In this document: positions 49,241-57,444 of the stretch, one piece after another
How positions within the stretch are numbered: the first letter of the stretch is position 1
How the letters are laid out: each line of letters opens with the position of its first letter
NCBI GenBank assembly: GCA_934292805.1
Contig: CAKQXQ010000013.1
Coordinates: 1-61,633, forward strand
Direction: 5' to 3'
From: an uncultured Roseburia sp.
Lineage (GTDB): Bacteria > Bacillota > Clostridia > Lachnospirales > Lachnospiraceae
DNA: 61,633 nt
Made by a program: the position numbers and the translations under genes
The notes under the pieces: generated by a model
The model's input: the letters and a program-made list of their open reading frames with translations, nothing else
Database searches by the model: none
What the model was told of the DNA's origin: nothing

Positions 49241-51436
49241 ATGAAGATGAAGGAATTAGAAATACTGGCACCGGCCGGTTCATATGAAATATTTAAAGCA
49301 GTTTTAAATGCAGGAGCAGATGCGGTATATGTAGGCGGCAACAGGTTTGGAGCCAGAGCTTATGCGAACAATTTTTCAGAGGAAGAACTGCTGCGTGCAA
49401 TTGACGAAGCACACATTCATGGCAGAAAGCTTTATCTGACAGTCAATACATTGATGAAGGAAGAAGAACTGGAGAAGGAGTTGTATCCATACCTGCTTCC
49501 TTATTACAAACAGGGACTTGATGCTGTGATCGTACAGGATATTGGTGTATTTTCTTATATCAGAGAAGCATTTCCAGGGTTAGATATCCATACAAGCACA
49601 CAGATGACGATCTGCAATCGATATGGAGCGGAGATGATGAAGCAGATGGGAGCTACCCGTGTGGTAACTGCCAGAGAGATGTCTCTGGATGAAATACGTG
49701 ATATTGCGGACAATGTGGATATTGAGATAGAAAGCTTTGTTCATGGAGCACTATGCTATTGTTTTTCGGGACAATGCCTTTTCAGCAGTATGCTTGGCGG
49801 AAGAAGCGGCAATCGTGGACGATGTGCACAGCCTTGCAGGCTGCCGTATGAAGTGTATGACAGAAATTATAAGAAGATCAAAACAGAACCTTATGTACTA
49901 AGTCCGAAGGATTTGTGTACGATTGAAGATATTCCCAAACTGGCGGCGAGCGGTATCTATTCTTTTAAAATCGAAGGCAGGATGAAGCAGGCAGAATATG
50001 CGGCCGGTGTAGTATCTATGTACCGCAAATATGCGGATCTTTATCTTGAGTCGGGCAAAGAGACATTTTCGGTATCCAGGGATGATATGAGAAAGATTTA
50101 TGATTTCGGCAATCGAAGCGGTTTTACTTCCGGATATTATGAGAAACATAATGGAAAAGATATGATCACATTTGAAAAGCCGAATCATACCAGAGGAACA
50201 GATACACCCCATGAAGAGAAAAGATCGCTCTGCAATCAGGAAATGCAGGAAAAGATCAGTGGAAAACTGACTCTATCCAAGGATCAGCCTGCAATTTTAG
50301 AGATCGAATGCAAGGGACAGAGGGTTGTGACAGAAGGGGATATTGTACAACCGGCATTAAAGCAGCCGCTTTTGGAACAGAAGATCCGTGAGAACATCAC
50401 AAAAACAGGCAATACACCATTTCTGTTCGAAAATCTTTCTGTTGAGATGAAGGATGCGGTTTTCCTTCCTATGAAATCGATCAATCAGCTCAGACGTGAT
50501 GCATTGGAAGAACTGGAAAAGCAGATGGTTTTAAAATATCGAAGAATGGAATCAAAAAATGTATCTTATACAGAGAAAGATGCAGACTGCAAAGAGATTC
50601 CGGAACAGATCCATCTTTCTGTATCTGTTTCATGCAGGGAGCAGATAGAACCGCTTTTAAAAGAACTGGAAGTGGATGATATCTATCTGGAATCAGGTTG
50701 TTACGAAAAACAATCGTTTTTTGACGTGCTTACATTGGATACTGATAGAATCCATAAGTGCGGGAAAAAAGCATACTTTGTTTTCCCATCCGTTTTCCGC
50801 AAACAGACATCTGATTTTTATCTGCAGAACAAAGCATACTGGGAGAATTGCAGCCTCGACGGAATCGTTGTAAAAAGTTATGATGCACTGCAGTTTTCCA
50901 GTGAGTATATGCCAAAGCTGCCTGTGATCCTTGATGCAGGTATTTATACATTTAATAATCGTTCCATTCATACACTGCAAAAGCTGCATCCGCTTCGGGT
51001 AACAGCTCCGCTGGAACTTAACCGGAAAGAACTTATGCGAAGAGAAAATGCCGGAAGTGAGATCATCATTTATGGATATCTTCCGCTGATGACTTCTGCA
51101 CAATGTGTGCATGCAAATACCGGAAAGTGTGATAAGAAACCAACAGTAACTTACTTAAAGGATCGTTATGGGAAATATTTTCCGGTAAGAAATCATTGTC
51201 AGGAGTGTTATAATACCATATATAACTCAACACCACTTGTACTGTTTCATAACAGACAGGATTTTAAAAGAGCAGGCTTTCACTGTTTCAGATTATCCTT
51301 TACAGTAGAAACAAAACAGGAGGTAGAGAATATCCTGTCAGTATATAAAGAAGTATTTGTGAAGCAGTCAAAAACACTTGGAGATGTATATCAGGAAGAA
51401 TATACGAATGGACATTATAAAAGAGGAGTAGAGTAA
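49241..51436 (+). CDS. Peptidase U32 family protein with DUF3656 (RlhA/TrhP-like RNA hydroxylation family)
   Basis: A 731-aa protein. The N-terminal ~300 residues are the U32 core (LEILAPAGSYEIFKAVLNAGADAVYVGG; VHGALCYCFSGQCLFSSMLGGRSGNRGRC AQPCR), with several cysteines that may hold an Fe-S cluster. A DUF3656-type middle region follows, and the C-terminal part has more cysteines (CVHANTGKC, HCQEC). Despite the peptidase name, characterised relatives (RlhA, TrhP) hydroxylate 23S rRNA or tRNA using prephenate-derived chemistry. Long DUF3656-bearing members resemble RlhA. The start is chosen at 49241, though an ATG at 49247 is equally likely and the ribosome-binding site is weak. Confidence 0.85.
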   Translation: MKMKELEILAPAGSYEIFKAVLNAGADAVYVGGNRFGARAYANNFSEEELLRAIDEAHIHGRKLYLTVNTLMKEEELEKELYPYLLPYYKQGLDAVIVQDIGVFSYIREAFPGLDIHTSTQMTICNRYGAEMMKQMGATRVVTAREMSLDEIRDIADNVDIEIESFVHGALCYCFSGQCLFSSMLGGRSGNRGRCAQPCRLPYEVYDRNYKKIKTEPYVLSPKDLCTIEDIPKLAASGIYSFKIEGRMKQAEYAAGVVSMYRKYADLYLESGKETFSVSRDDMRKIYDFGNRSGFTSGYYEKHNGKDMITFEKPNHTRGTDTPHEEKRSLCNQEMQEKISGKLTLSKDQPAILEIECKGQRVVTEGDIVQPALKQPLLEQKIRENITKTGNTPFLFENLSVEMKDAVFLPMKSINQLRRDALEELEKQMVLKYRRMESKNVSYTEKDADCKEIPEQIHLSVSVSCREQIEPLLKELEVDDIYLESGCYEKQSFFDVLTLDTDRIHKCGKKAYFVFPSVFRKQTSDFYLQNKAYWENCSLDGIVVKSYDALQFSSEYMPKLPVILDAGIYTFNNRSIHTLQKLHPLRVTAPLELNRKELMRRENAGSEIIIYGYLPLMTSAQCVHANTGKCDKKPTVTYLKDRYGKYFPVRNHCQECYNTIYNSTPLVLFHNRQDFKRAGFHCFRLSFTVETKQEVENILSVYKEVFVKQSKTLGDVYQEEYTNGHYKRGVE

Positions 51437-51439
51437 AAC

Positions 51440-52834
51440 ATGACAAATCTCATCATCGAAATATCAAAATATTTCATGATTTTTCTGTTTGCTTTTTATG
51501 CGTATGAATGCTTTGCCGCATTTAAAGCCAAAATAAGACCGGCACAGAGAGAACATATTTTAAACAGACAGTGTGCGATGATTTTCCTGATACATCTGGA
51601 TGCTTTTGTTGTGATCTATCTTGTAACAGGAGATATTGGAATTGTTGTCTTTTATATTGCCCAGATGGTTCTTCTTGCCCTGATACAGACATGCTATCAA
51701 CTGTTTTACAGCAGATGTTCCAGATTGCTGACAAATAATCTTTGTATGCTTCTGGCAATCGGTTTTATTATGCTGACGAGACTGTCTTTTGACAGTGCCT
51801 TAAAGCAGTTCTACATTGCCGCTGTATCGATCGTGATATCGCTTCTTGTTCCGGTAATGATCCGTAAAGTGGGCTTTGTGAGAAAGCTAAGCTGGTTTTT
51901 TGCGGCTGCGGGGATCATTGCACTGCTCGTAGTTGCGGTGGCAGGTTCTACAAGCTATGGGGCAAAAATCTCATTGTCAATTGCCGGAATTTCAATCCAG
52001 CCAAGTGAATTTGTAAAGATTTCTTTTGTGTTTTTTGTTGCAGGAATGCTTTATCAGAATACATCCTTCGTACAGGTGTGCATTGCAAGCGTGATAGCAG
52101 CCATTCATGTGCTTATCCTGGTCATATCAAGAGATCTGGGTGCGGCTTTGATTTTCTTTGTGACATATGTGATCATGCTATATGTGGCAACCGGCAAACT
52201 GCTTTATTTTGCAGGAGGAACACTGGCCGGAGTTGTGGCATCCGTGGTGGCATATCATTTGTTTTCCCATATCAGAGTGCGTGTAATGGCATGGCAGGAT
52301 CCTCTTGCTTACATTGATAAAGAAGGATATCAGATTTCACAGTCACTGTTTGCGATTGGAACCGGAGGATGGTTTGGAATGGGACTGTATCAGGGAATAC
52401 CGGATAAAATCCCGGTGGTAAAACAGGACTTTATCTTTTCTGCGATTGCAGAGGAATTCGGAGGAGTATTTGCGTTATGTCTGATCCTCGTCTGTTTCAG
52501 CTGTTTTCTGATGTTTCTAAACATCGCAATGCAGATGAAAGACCAGTTTTATAAACTGGTTGCACTCGGACTTGGAACAGTCTATGCATTTCAGGTGTTT
52601 CTTACGATCGGAGGTGTGACAAAATTCATTCCATCTACAGGCGTAACACTTCCACTGGTAAGCTATGGAGGAAGCTCCCTGCTTTGTTCAATGATTATAT
52701 TTGCGATCATCCAGGGACTATACATTTTAAGACAGGATGAAGGAGATTCAGATGGCTCTAAAACTAAGAAAGGCAGATCAGAAAAAAGACAGGCAAACGG
52801 ATTCAAAAAAGCAGCAGCCGAAGAACTCACGTAA
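51440..52834 (+). CDS. SEDS-family peptidoglycan glycosyltransferase (FtsW/RodA/SpoVE type)
   Basis: A 464-aa protein with about 12 hydrophobic helices. SEDS hallmarks are IQPSEFVKISFVFFVAGML (near residue 187), the ISRDLGAALIFF Asp segment (near 230), GTGGWFGMGLYQG (near 308) and PSTGVTLPLVSYGGSSLL (near 393). SEDS proteins polymerise lipid II together with a cognate class B PBP. Two extra N-terminal helices precede the core, as in PbpA-linked RodA/FtsW of Actinobacteria and some clostridia. The Lys/Glu-rich C-terminal tail of about 30 residues overlaps the PBP gene by 83 bases. Confidence 0.92.
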   Translation: MTNLIIEISKYFMIFLFAFYAYECFAAFKAKIRPAQREHILNRQCAMIFLIHLDAFVVIYLVTGDIGIVVFYIAQMVLLALIQTCYQLFYSRCSRLLTNNLCMLLAIGFIMLTRLSFDSALKQFYIAAVSIVISLLVPVMIRKVGFVRKLSWFFAAAGIIALLVVAVAGSTSYGAKISLSIAGISIQPSEFVKISFVFFVAGMLYQNTSFVQVCIASVIAAIHVLILVISRDLGAALIFFVTYVIMLYVATGKLLYFAGGTLAGVVASVVAYHLFSHIRVRVMAWQDPLAYIDKEGYQISQSLFAIGTGGWFGMGLYQGIPDKIPVVKQDFIFSAIAEEFGGVFALCLILVCFSCFLMFLNIAMQMKDQFYKLVALGLGTVYAFQVFLTIGGVTKFIPSTGVTLPLVSYGGSSLLCSMIIFAIIQGLYILRQDEGDSDGSKTKKGRSEKRQANGFKKAAAEELT

Positions 52835-54239
52835 AAAAAACCGGGAATTTGCTGTAGTCATGTATACATTCCTTGTGATATTTGTATGCATGATGGCATA
52901 CTTTGCATATTTTGAATTTGTACGGAGTGAGGATTTTATCAATAATCCTTATAATAAGAGACAGGATCTGTTCGCACAGAAAGTAGTACGTGGCGAAATC
53001 CGTTCAGCAGATGGATATACACTTGCCGATACAGCAATTTCGGAAGATGGCGGGGAAGTACGGGAGTATCCCTGTGAAAATATGTTTGCACATGTTGTTG
53101 GCTTTGCTACAAATGGCAAAGCAGGACTTGAATCGACAGAGAATTTTAAATTATTACGATCCCACACTTTTTTTCTTGAAAAGATCATAAATGAACTTCA
53201 GGGAGAGAAGAATCAGGGAGATAATCTGATCACCACACTGAACTATGATTTGCAGAAAACTGCATATGAAGCATTGGGAAAGCGGGATGGTGCAGTTATT
53301 GTCATGGAACCGTCTACCGGAAAGATTCTTACGATGGTTTCAAAACCAGATTATGATCCGAATAATATTTCAGAAGAATGGGAAGAACTGACATCAGAGG
53401 ACAGTAAGAGCACGGTTCTTTTGAACCGGGCAACGCAGGGACAGTATCCGCCGGGGTCTGTTTTTAAAATCTTTACAACACTGGAATATCTCCATGAAAA
53501 TCCGGATTATGAGGCTTACGAATATGACTGTAACGGAAGCTTTTCGTCAGGAGGTGCGGTGATCCACTGTTATAAGAACAAACGACATGGAAATGTTGAT
53601 CTGAAAGAGTCTTTTGCAAATTCTTGCAATTCTTCTTACGCGTCGATCGGGCTGTCTTTGGACCGGACAGGTTTTCAGTCATTGTGCGATGGCATGCTTT
53701 TTAATACAGATCTTCCGTGGAAAGGAGAATACGCAAAGAGCAGTTTTTCCATATCAGAAGATGCAACCGATTCACTGATGATGGAGACATCCATAGGACA
53801 GGGAAAAACGCTTGTGTCCCCGCTTCATATGCTGCTTGTTACTTCCGCGATCGCAAATGATGGCATTCTTATGAAGCCGTATCTGACGGATCGGATAGAA
53901 AACTATAACGGAATCCTTGTGGAGGAAACGGAACCGGCAGAATATGGACGTCTTGTGTCGGAAGAGGATGCAGCAGTCTTACAGCAGTTTATGGAAGAAA
54001 CGGTTAATGATGGTACTGCAGACCGTTTGAAGGGCAGAAGCTATACAGCAGCCGGCAAGACAGGAACAGCAGAATTTTCCAGCTCGACGAAGGCGGCTCA
54101 TGCATGGTTTGTTGGATATGCACATCAGGATGGGATGGAGGACATCGCGATTGCAGTGATCGTGGAGGATTCCGGTGCCGGAAGTGAGTATGCGGTGCCG
54201 ATTGCCAGGAAAGTATTTGATGCTTATTTTTCAGAATAG
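52752..54239 (+). CDS. Class B penicillin-binding protein (PbpA-like transpeptidase)
   Basis: A 495-aa protein: a Lys/Arg/Gln-rich cytoplasmic tail of about 27 residues, one transmembrane helix (near 32-55) and a transpeptidase with SVFK (PPGSVFKIF near 238), SCN (NSCNSSYA near 291) and KTGT (AAGKTGTAEF near 433). It is shorter than typical PBP2 and lacks a large N-terminal pedestal, like mycobacterial PbpA. The ATG at 52752 follows AAGGAG. It overlaps the SEDS gene, so the two are almost certainly translated together as a synthase pair. Function in elongation or sporulation is not settled. Confidence 0.92.
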   Translation: MALKLRKADQKKDRQTDSKKQQPKNSRKKNREFAVVMYTFLVIFVCMMAYFAYFEFVRSEDFINNPYNKRQDLFAQKVVRGEIRSADGYTLADTAISEDGGEVREYPCENMFAHVVGFATNGKAGLESTENFKLLRSHTFFLEKIINELQGEKNQGDNLITTLNYDLQKTAYEALGKRDGAVIVMEPSTGKILTMVSKPDYDPNNISEEWEELTSEDSKSTVLLNRATQGQYPPGSVFKIFTTLEYLHENPDYEAYEYDCNGSFSSGGAVIHCYKNKRHGNVDLKESFANSCNSSYASIGLSLDRTGFQSLCDGMLFNTDLPWKGEYAKSSFSISEDATDSLMMETSIGQGKTLVSPLHMLLVTSAIANDGILMKPYLTDRIENYNGILVEETEPAEYGRLVSEEDAAVLQQFMEETVNDGTADRLKGRSYTAAGKTGTAEFSSSTKAAHAWFVGYAHQDGMEDIAIAVIVEDSGAGSEYAVPIARKVFDAYFSE

Positions 54240-54274
54240 CAAAATGAAAGTTTAGAAAAAATTTTTGGGGTTTA

Positions 54275-54299
54275 GAAAGATTTAAGAATCTTCTTTCTA
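54275..54299 (+). terminator. Weak AT-rich hairpin after the PBP gene
   Basis: AGAAAGATT / AATCTTCTTTCT with a bulge and 4-nt loop, followed by ATATTTG. It is placed correctly for a terminator but is thermodynamically weak. Confidence 0.35.
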
Positions 54300-54305
54300 T
54301 ATTTG

Positions 54306-54334
54306 TTGCAGGACAAATTGAAAAGTATTATACT
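54306..54334 (+). promoter_or_regulatory. Promoter of the NUDIX gene cluster
   Basis: TTGCAG (54306-54311), 17-base spacing, TATACT (54329-54334). Confidence 0.8.
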
Positions 54335-54420
54335 TATAAGAAAAACTGGGATGACCAGAGTGCAGGTGCAGGGTAAGAAAAGCACAGGTGATTCCAGAGA
54401 CCACATCAGGAGGTAGATTT

Positions 54421-54873
54421 ATGATCGAGGCAACGAGTTGTGGCGGTGTGGTAATCTTTCGAGGTAAGATACTTCTCTTATATAAGAATTACAGGAATAA
54501 ATATGAGGGTTGGGTTCTTCCCAAGGGAACTGTAGAAGAAGGGGAAGAATTCAAGGATACGGCTGTACGTGAAGTGCTGGAAGAAACAGGTGCAGCAGCA
54601 AGTATCGTTAAGTATATAGGGAAAAGCCAGTATACGTTTACCGTGCCGGAGGATACTGTGGAGAAGGATGTCCACTGGTATCTGATGATGGCAGACAGCT
54701 ATTATAGCAAACCGCAGCGCGAGGAGTATTTTGTGGATTCCGGCTTTTATAAATTTCATGAGGCCTATCATCTGCTGAAGTTCTCCAATGAGAAGCAGAT
54801 ACTTGAGAAAGCATATAACGAGTATCTTGAGCTGAAGAAGAATAATTTATGGGGTACGCATAAGTACTTTTAA
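54421..54873 (+). CDS. NUDIX hydrolase
   Basis: A 150-aa protein with a complete NUDIX box at residues about 39-61 (GTVEEGEE… AVREVLEETGA), including the catalytic REVLEE core and preceding WVLPKG. NUDIX enzymes hydrolyse nucleoside diphosphate-linked compounds; the substrate cannot be told from this motif. The PKG segment and small size resemble the Ap4A/MutT-like group. AGGAGG before the ATG at 54421 excludes the longer frame starting at 54388. It is followed after 14 bases by an uncharacterised gene. Confidence 0.9.
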   Translation: MIEATSCGGVVIFRGKILLLYKNYRNKYEGWVLPKGTVEEGEEFKDTAVREVLEETGAAASIVKYIGKSQYTFTVPEDTVEKDVHWYLMMADSYYSKPQREEYFVDSGFYKFHEAYHLLKFSNEKQILEKAYNEYLELKKNNLWGTHKYF

Positions 54874-54887
54874 ATGTGAGGATTTAC

Positions 54888-55217
54888 ATGAAATGGTATG
54901 ACGATTTATATGTGGGAGAGAGCATCATACATAAGACGAACCAGGTCAAATGGAAGATTCTTCACAATGCAGGACAGATCAATATTTATGTGATCACTTT
55001 GGCATCTAACGACAAGAATCTGCTTGATATTATACCATCCCACGAATTATTGCAAAGAGGATACCCGAAGAAAGACCTTTATGTTGTCGGTCTTGCAAAG
55101 GGGTATGACGAAGCGGTGCAGACAGCAGCAGCAATTGTGGATGAGGTATACCGGAGTACCGGAACTTTTGACATTGCTTCTTATTTGCAGAAAAAGAGGA
55201 GGTCTTTAAAATCTTGA
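54888..55217 (+). CDS. Conserved-looking hypothetical protein
   Basis: A 109-aa protein I do not recognise. It begins MKWYDDLYVGESI, has a mixed alpha/beta character, no membrane segment and a basic C-terminus (LQKKRRSLKS). Codon use matches its neighbours. GAGG sits 7 bases before the ATG. It lies between a NUDIX hydrolase and the DUF2953 gene, overlapping the latter by 4 bases (TTGA), so it is translated with them. The NIYVITLASNDKNLLDIIPSHELLQR segment might suggest a small cytoplasmic regulatory or binding domain, but no function is assigned. Confidence 0.8.
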   Translation: MKWYDDLYVGESIIHKTNQVKWKILHNAGQINIYVITLASNDKNLLDIIPSHELLQRGYPKKDLYVVGLAKGYDEAVQTAAAIVDEVYRSTGTFDIASYLQKKRRSLKS

Positions 55218-56107
55218 TCTCTGTAATAGTTACAATTTTAAAAATAATCGGGATTGTATTGCTGGCGGTTCTTGGGATTTTGCTTTTGCTGATTTGTCTT
55301 ATATTATTTGTGCCGATCCGCTACTCTGCAAAAGGAAAGATAGAAGATCGGCTGACTGCAAAAGGGGATTTTCGTTTTCTGTTATCGTTTTTGCATTATG
55401 GATTTACGTTTGAAGACGGTGAATTTGACGGACAATTGAAAATCTGCGGGATCCGGAAGAAAAAGACAGTGGATTCTGCCGAGGAGCCGGATGACAGAAC
55501 AACGGATGAATCAGACAATACAGAACCGGATATGTCGGAAGATAAGGCAGAACAGTTGAATGATCCGGACGAAATACCAAAAGATCCGGATGAGATATCC
55601 AGGAAGCCGGGAAGAAAGACAGACCAGGTGGAGAAAGACACTGACGATAAGAAGAAAACAATTTCATCCGGCAAAAAAAATCCGCTTGGAACAATAAGCC
55701 GGAAATGGAAGCGTCTGTGCGGCAAGGCAGGAGAAATCCTTCATTCAACAGAACGAATCCGGAAGTTCCTTACAGATGAGAAGACAAAATATGTGTCAGA
55801 AAGAGTTGCTTCAGAAGGGCTATATCTTTTGAGGCATCTGGGATTTCGGAAATTGAAAACGGAGCTTACGTTTTCGCTTGCCGATCCTGCCAGGACGGGA
55901 CAGGCATTAGGAATTTTAAGCATGATTCCTGCTTTATACAAATATGAGTTTCATATTTATCCGGATTTTGAATCAGAACAGTTTTACTTGCGAGGAAGCT
56001 TCGAGGCCAGGGGAAGAATTCGTTTGATTTATGTTCTCGTGGTAGCAGTCAGACTTCTGAAAGAGAAAACAATAAGAGAAAGTTTGAAAAAGATATTAAA
56101 ACGATAA
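55214..56107 (+). CDS. DUF2953 membrane protein (YtfI-like)
   Basis: A 297-aa protein with one strong N-terminal transmembrane segment (residues about 3-35), a DUF2953-type N-terminal region (FVPIRYSAKGKIEDRLTA), a charged Asp/Glu/Lys-rich linker (about 80-165) and a C-terminal region containing the TFSLADPARTGQALGILS segment typical of DUF2953. B. subtilis ytfI (DUF2953) is next to ytfJ (gerW), as here, and both are linked to sporulation. The start is a TTG behind AGGAGG (55197-55202). Function is unknown. Confidence 0.85.
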   Translation: MISVIVTILKIIGIVLLAVLGILLLLICLILFVPIRYSAKGKIEDRLTAKGDFRFLLSFLHYGFTFEDGEFDGQLKICGIRKKKTVDSAEEPDDRTTDESDNTEPDMSEDKAEQLNDPDEIPKDPDEISRKPGRKTDQVEKDTDDKKKTISSGKKNPLGTISRKWKRLCGKAGEILHSTERIRKFLTDEKTKYVSERVASEGLYLLRHLGFRKLKTELTFSLADPARTGQALGILSMIPALYKYEFHIYPDFESEQFYLRGSFEARGRIRLIYVLVVAVRLLKEKTIRESLKKILKR

Positions 56108-56134
56108 AGGATCATATGGAAAGGTGGTAGTAGT

Positions 56135-56590
56135 ATGGGTGATAACAGCTTTCATACAACAATAGAATCTTTATTTAAAGGCATGGACAGTTTTATTACA
56201 ACGAAGACAGTAGTAGGAGATGCAATCCATATTGGCGATACGATTATTCTTCCGTTAGTGGACGTTTCGTTTGGCGTGGCTGCCGGGGCATTCAGCCAGG
56301 AGAAAAAGAATAACGGAGCCGGTGGTATGGGCGGTAAGATTATGCCGAGTGCAGTCCTTGTGATCCAGAATGGATCTACGAAGCTCGTGAATGTCAAGAA
56401 TCAGGATGGAGTAACAAAGATCCTTGATATGGTGCCGGATTTTGTGAATAAGTTCACTTCGAAAAAAGATGATGCAGCATTGTCAAAAGATGATACTTCT
56501 GTGGATGAGGAAGCAAAGAAAGCGGCCGAGCAGGAAATGACAGATATTCTGAAAGAGTCGGTAAATAAGGAAGATACAAAAACGGAATAA
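56135..56590 (+). CDS. GerW family sporulation/germination protein (YtfJ-like)
   Basis: A 151-aa protein matching GerW: an N-terminal helix (IESLFKGMDSF), TVVGDAIHIGDTIILPLVDVSFGVAAGAF (residues about 25-53), a Gly-rich GAGGMGGKIMPSAVLVI segment and a disordered acidic tail. GerW is needed for proper L-alanine-triggered germination in B. subtilis. Its presence supports a spore-forming host. Preceded by the DUF2953 gene as in Bacillus; an AT-rich terminator follows about 60 bases after the stop. Confidence 0.93.
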   Translation: MGDNSFHTTIESLFKGMDSFITTKTVVGDAIHIGDTIILPLVDVSFGVAAGAFSQEKKNNGAGGMGGKIMPSAVLVIQNGSTKLVNVKNQDGVTKILDMVPDFVNKFTSKKDDAALSKDDTSVDEEAKKAAEQEMTDILKESVNKEDTKTE

Positions 56591-56652
56591 GGACGATTGC
56601 ATCCAGACAACATATAGCAACATGGTACAGAATAGGAAAGCAACGATAAAAG

Positions 56653-56687
56653 AGACATATATTATAATAAGGATATATGTCTTTTTT
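56653..56687 (+). terminator. AT-rich intrinsic terminator after gerW
   Basis: Perfect 10-bp stem AGACATATAT / ATATATGTCT with a 10-nt loop, followed by TTTTTT. The stem is AT-rich, so some read-through into the small ORF downstream is likely. Confidence 0.7.
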
Positions 56688-56697
56688 GGTGTTTAAA

Positions 56698-56838
56698 ATG
56701 AAACGTATCGCAGGATTTGCAATGTTCTTTTTTGGTTTGGGGATGTTTGGAATGTTTTTGATACCGAATGATTTTTGCGGCATTTTCATCATGATAGTGT
56801 GTATGCTGATGGGATATTATTTGTTTTGCTGTCCGTGA
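56698..56838 (+). CDS. Small two-helix membrane protein (46 aa)
   Basis: A 46-codon ORF. It starts MKRIAGFAMFFFGLGMFGMF, turns at PND and ends with a second hydrophobic stretch through GYYLFCCP. This is a helical hairpin of two transmembrane segments with a basic N-terminus and a Cys-Cys end, a design I associate with short conserved hypothetical proteins in Clostridia. The ribosome-binding site is weak (GGTG, 10 bases upstream) and it lies just behind a terminator. It ends 3 bases before repeat copy B. The coding call is likely but unproven, and the function is unknown. Confidence 0.55.
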   Translation: MKRIAGFAMFFFGLGMFGMFLIPNDFCGIFIMIVCMLMGYYLFCCP

Positions 56839-56841
56839 TGG

Positions 56842-56979
56842 AAAAAAGAATCTCGCCTGCGAGATTCTCCGCCTGCGGCGGGTCGCAATATGCGACATGT
56901 TTCTTATCCGCCGCAGTGCGATCCTCACGGAGTGTTTTTTTGTGTAATAGGAAACTTTGTTTCCTGTTACACAAAAAAA
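56842..56979 (-). repeat. Multi-hairpin dispersed repeat, copy B
   Basis: Inverted copy of the element at 5475-5604. On the minus strand the ~91-base core (56932 down to 56842) matches copy A with four differences: two are in the region 5514-5520, one at the T of 5548-5549 and one in the loop of hairpin 3. The palindromic arms of hairpins 2 and 3 are preserved. Hairpin 1 (56935-56979) has different outer arms (TTTTTTTGTG / CACAAAAAAA instead of TTAATG / CATTAA) that still pair, and its loop (TTT on the plus strand) reads in the same direction as copy A although the core is inverted. Confidence 0.9.
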
Positions 56980-57001
56980 GAGAACTGCAACGCAGTTCTC
57001 T
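56973..57001 (-). terminator. Intrinsic terminator of rpmB (minus strand)
   Basis: On the minus strand AGAGAACTGC / GCAGTTCTCT with a 3-nt loop, followed by TTTTTTT. Its T-run merges with hairpin 1 of repeat copy B. Confidence 0.9.
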
Positions 57002-57015
57002 TGTGTGTCAAAAGA

Positions 57016-57201
57016 CTAAGCTCTCTCAACTTTTCCGGATCTCAAACAGGAAGCACATACATATAATTTTCTAGGTGTTCCGTTAACCTTGCAGCTAACA
57101 CGTTTGATGTTTGATTTCCAAACTCTATTTGATCTTCTATGTGAATGGCTTACTTTAATTCCGTAATGATTGCCTTTTCCACAAACTGCACAATTTGCCA
57201 T
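57016..57201 (-). CDS. rpmB: 50S ribosomal protein L28
   Basis: A 61-aa protein of the zinc-binding form of L28 (CxxC in NCAVCG and CxxC in YVCASCLRSG), with VSHSHRRSNRVWKSNIKRV in the middle. The 7-codon upstream extension is excluded because GCGAGGAGG precedes the ATG at 57201. Divergent from asp23-fakA-recG, the common Firmicute arrangement around rpmB. Confidence 0.97.
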   Translation of the reverse strand: MANCAVCGKGNHYGIKVSHSHRRSNRVWKSNIKRVSCKVNGTPRKLYVCASCLRSGKVERA

Positions 57202-57263
57202 TTGCTTTGCACCTCCTCGCATTTTCCTAAGCCTATATTTATAACAGGCTCACAACATGATTT

Positions 57264-57292
57264 ATTTTAACAGATTGAAAAGGATATTGCAA
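57264..57292 (-). promoter_or_regulatory. Minus-strand promoter of rpmB
   Basis: On the minus strand: TTGCAA (57292-57287), 17-base spacing, TGTTAAAAT with -10 at 57269-57264. Confidence 0.7.
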
Positions 57293-57332
57293 GAGAAAAT
57301 TAAAAAAAATATAAAAAATACAATTTATGACT

Positions 57333-57360
57333 ATGAATTTCTAAAAAAAGCGGTTATAAT
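57333..57360 (+). promoter_or_regulatory. Promoter of asp23-fakA-recG
   Basis: Strong -10 TATAAT (57355-57360) with a weak -35 (ATGAAT, 57333-57338) at 16-base spacing. Confidence 0.5.
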
Positions 57361-57444
57361 ATACTCTAAACTAGCGTTATTATGTGTAAGGGCGTGGAAA
57401 GCATCCACTCATTACAAAAATAAAGAAAGGCATGGTTATATAAT

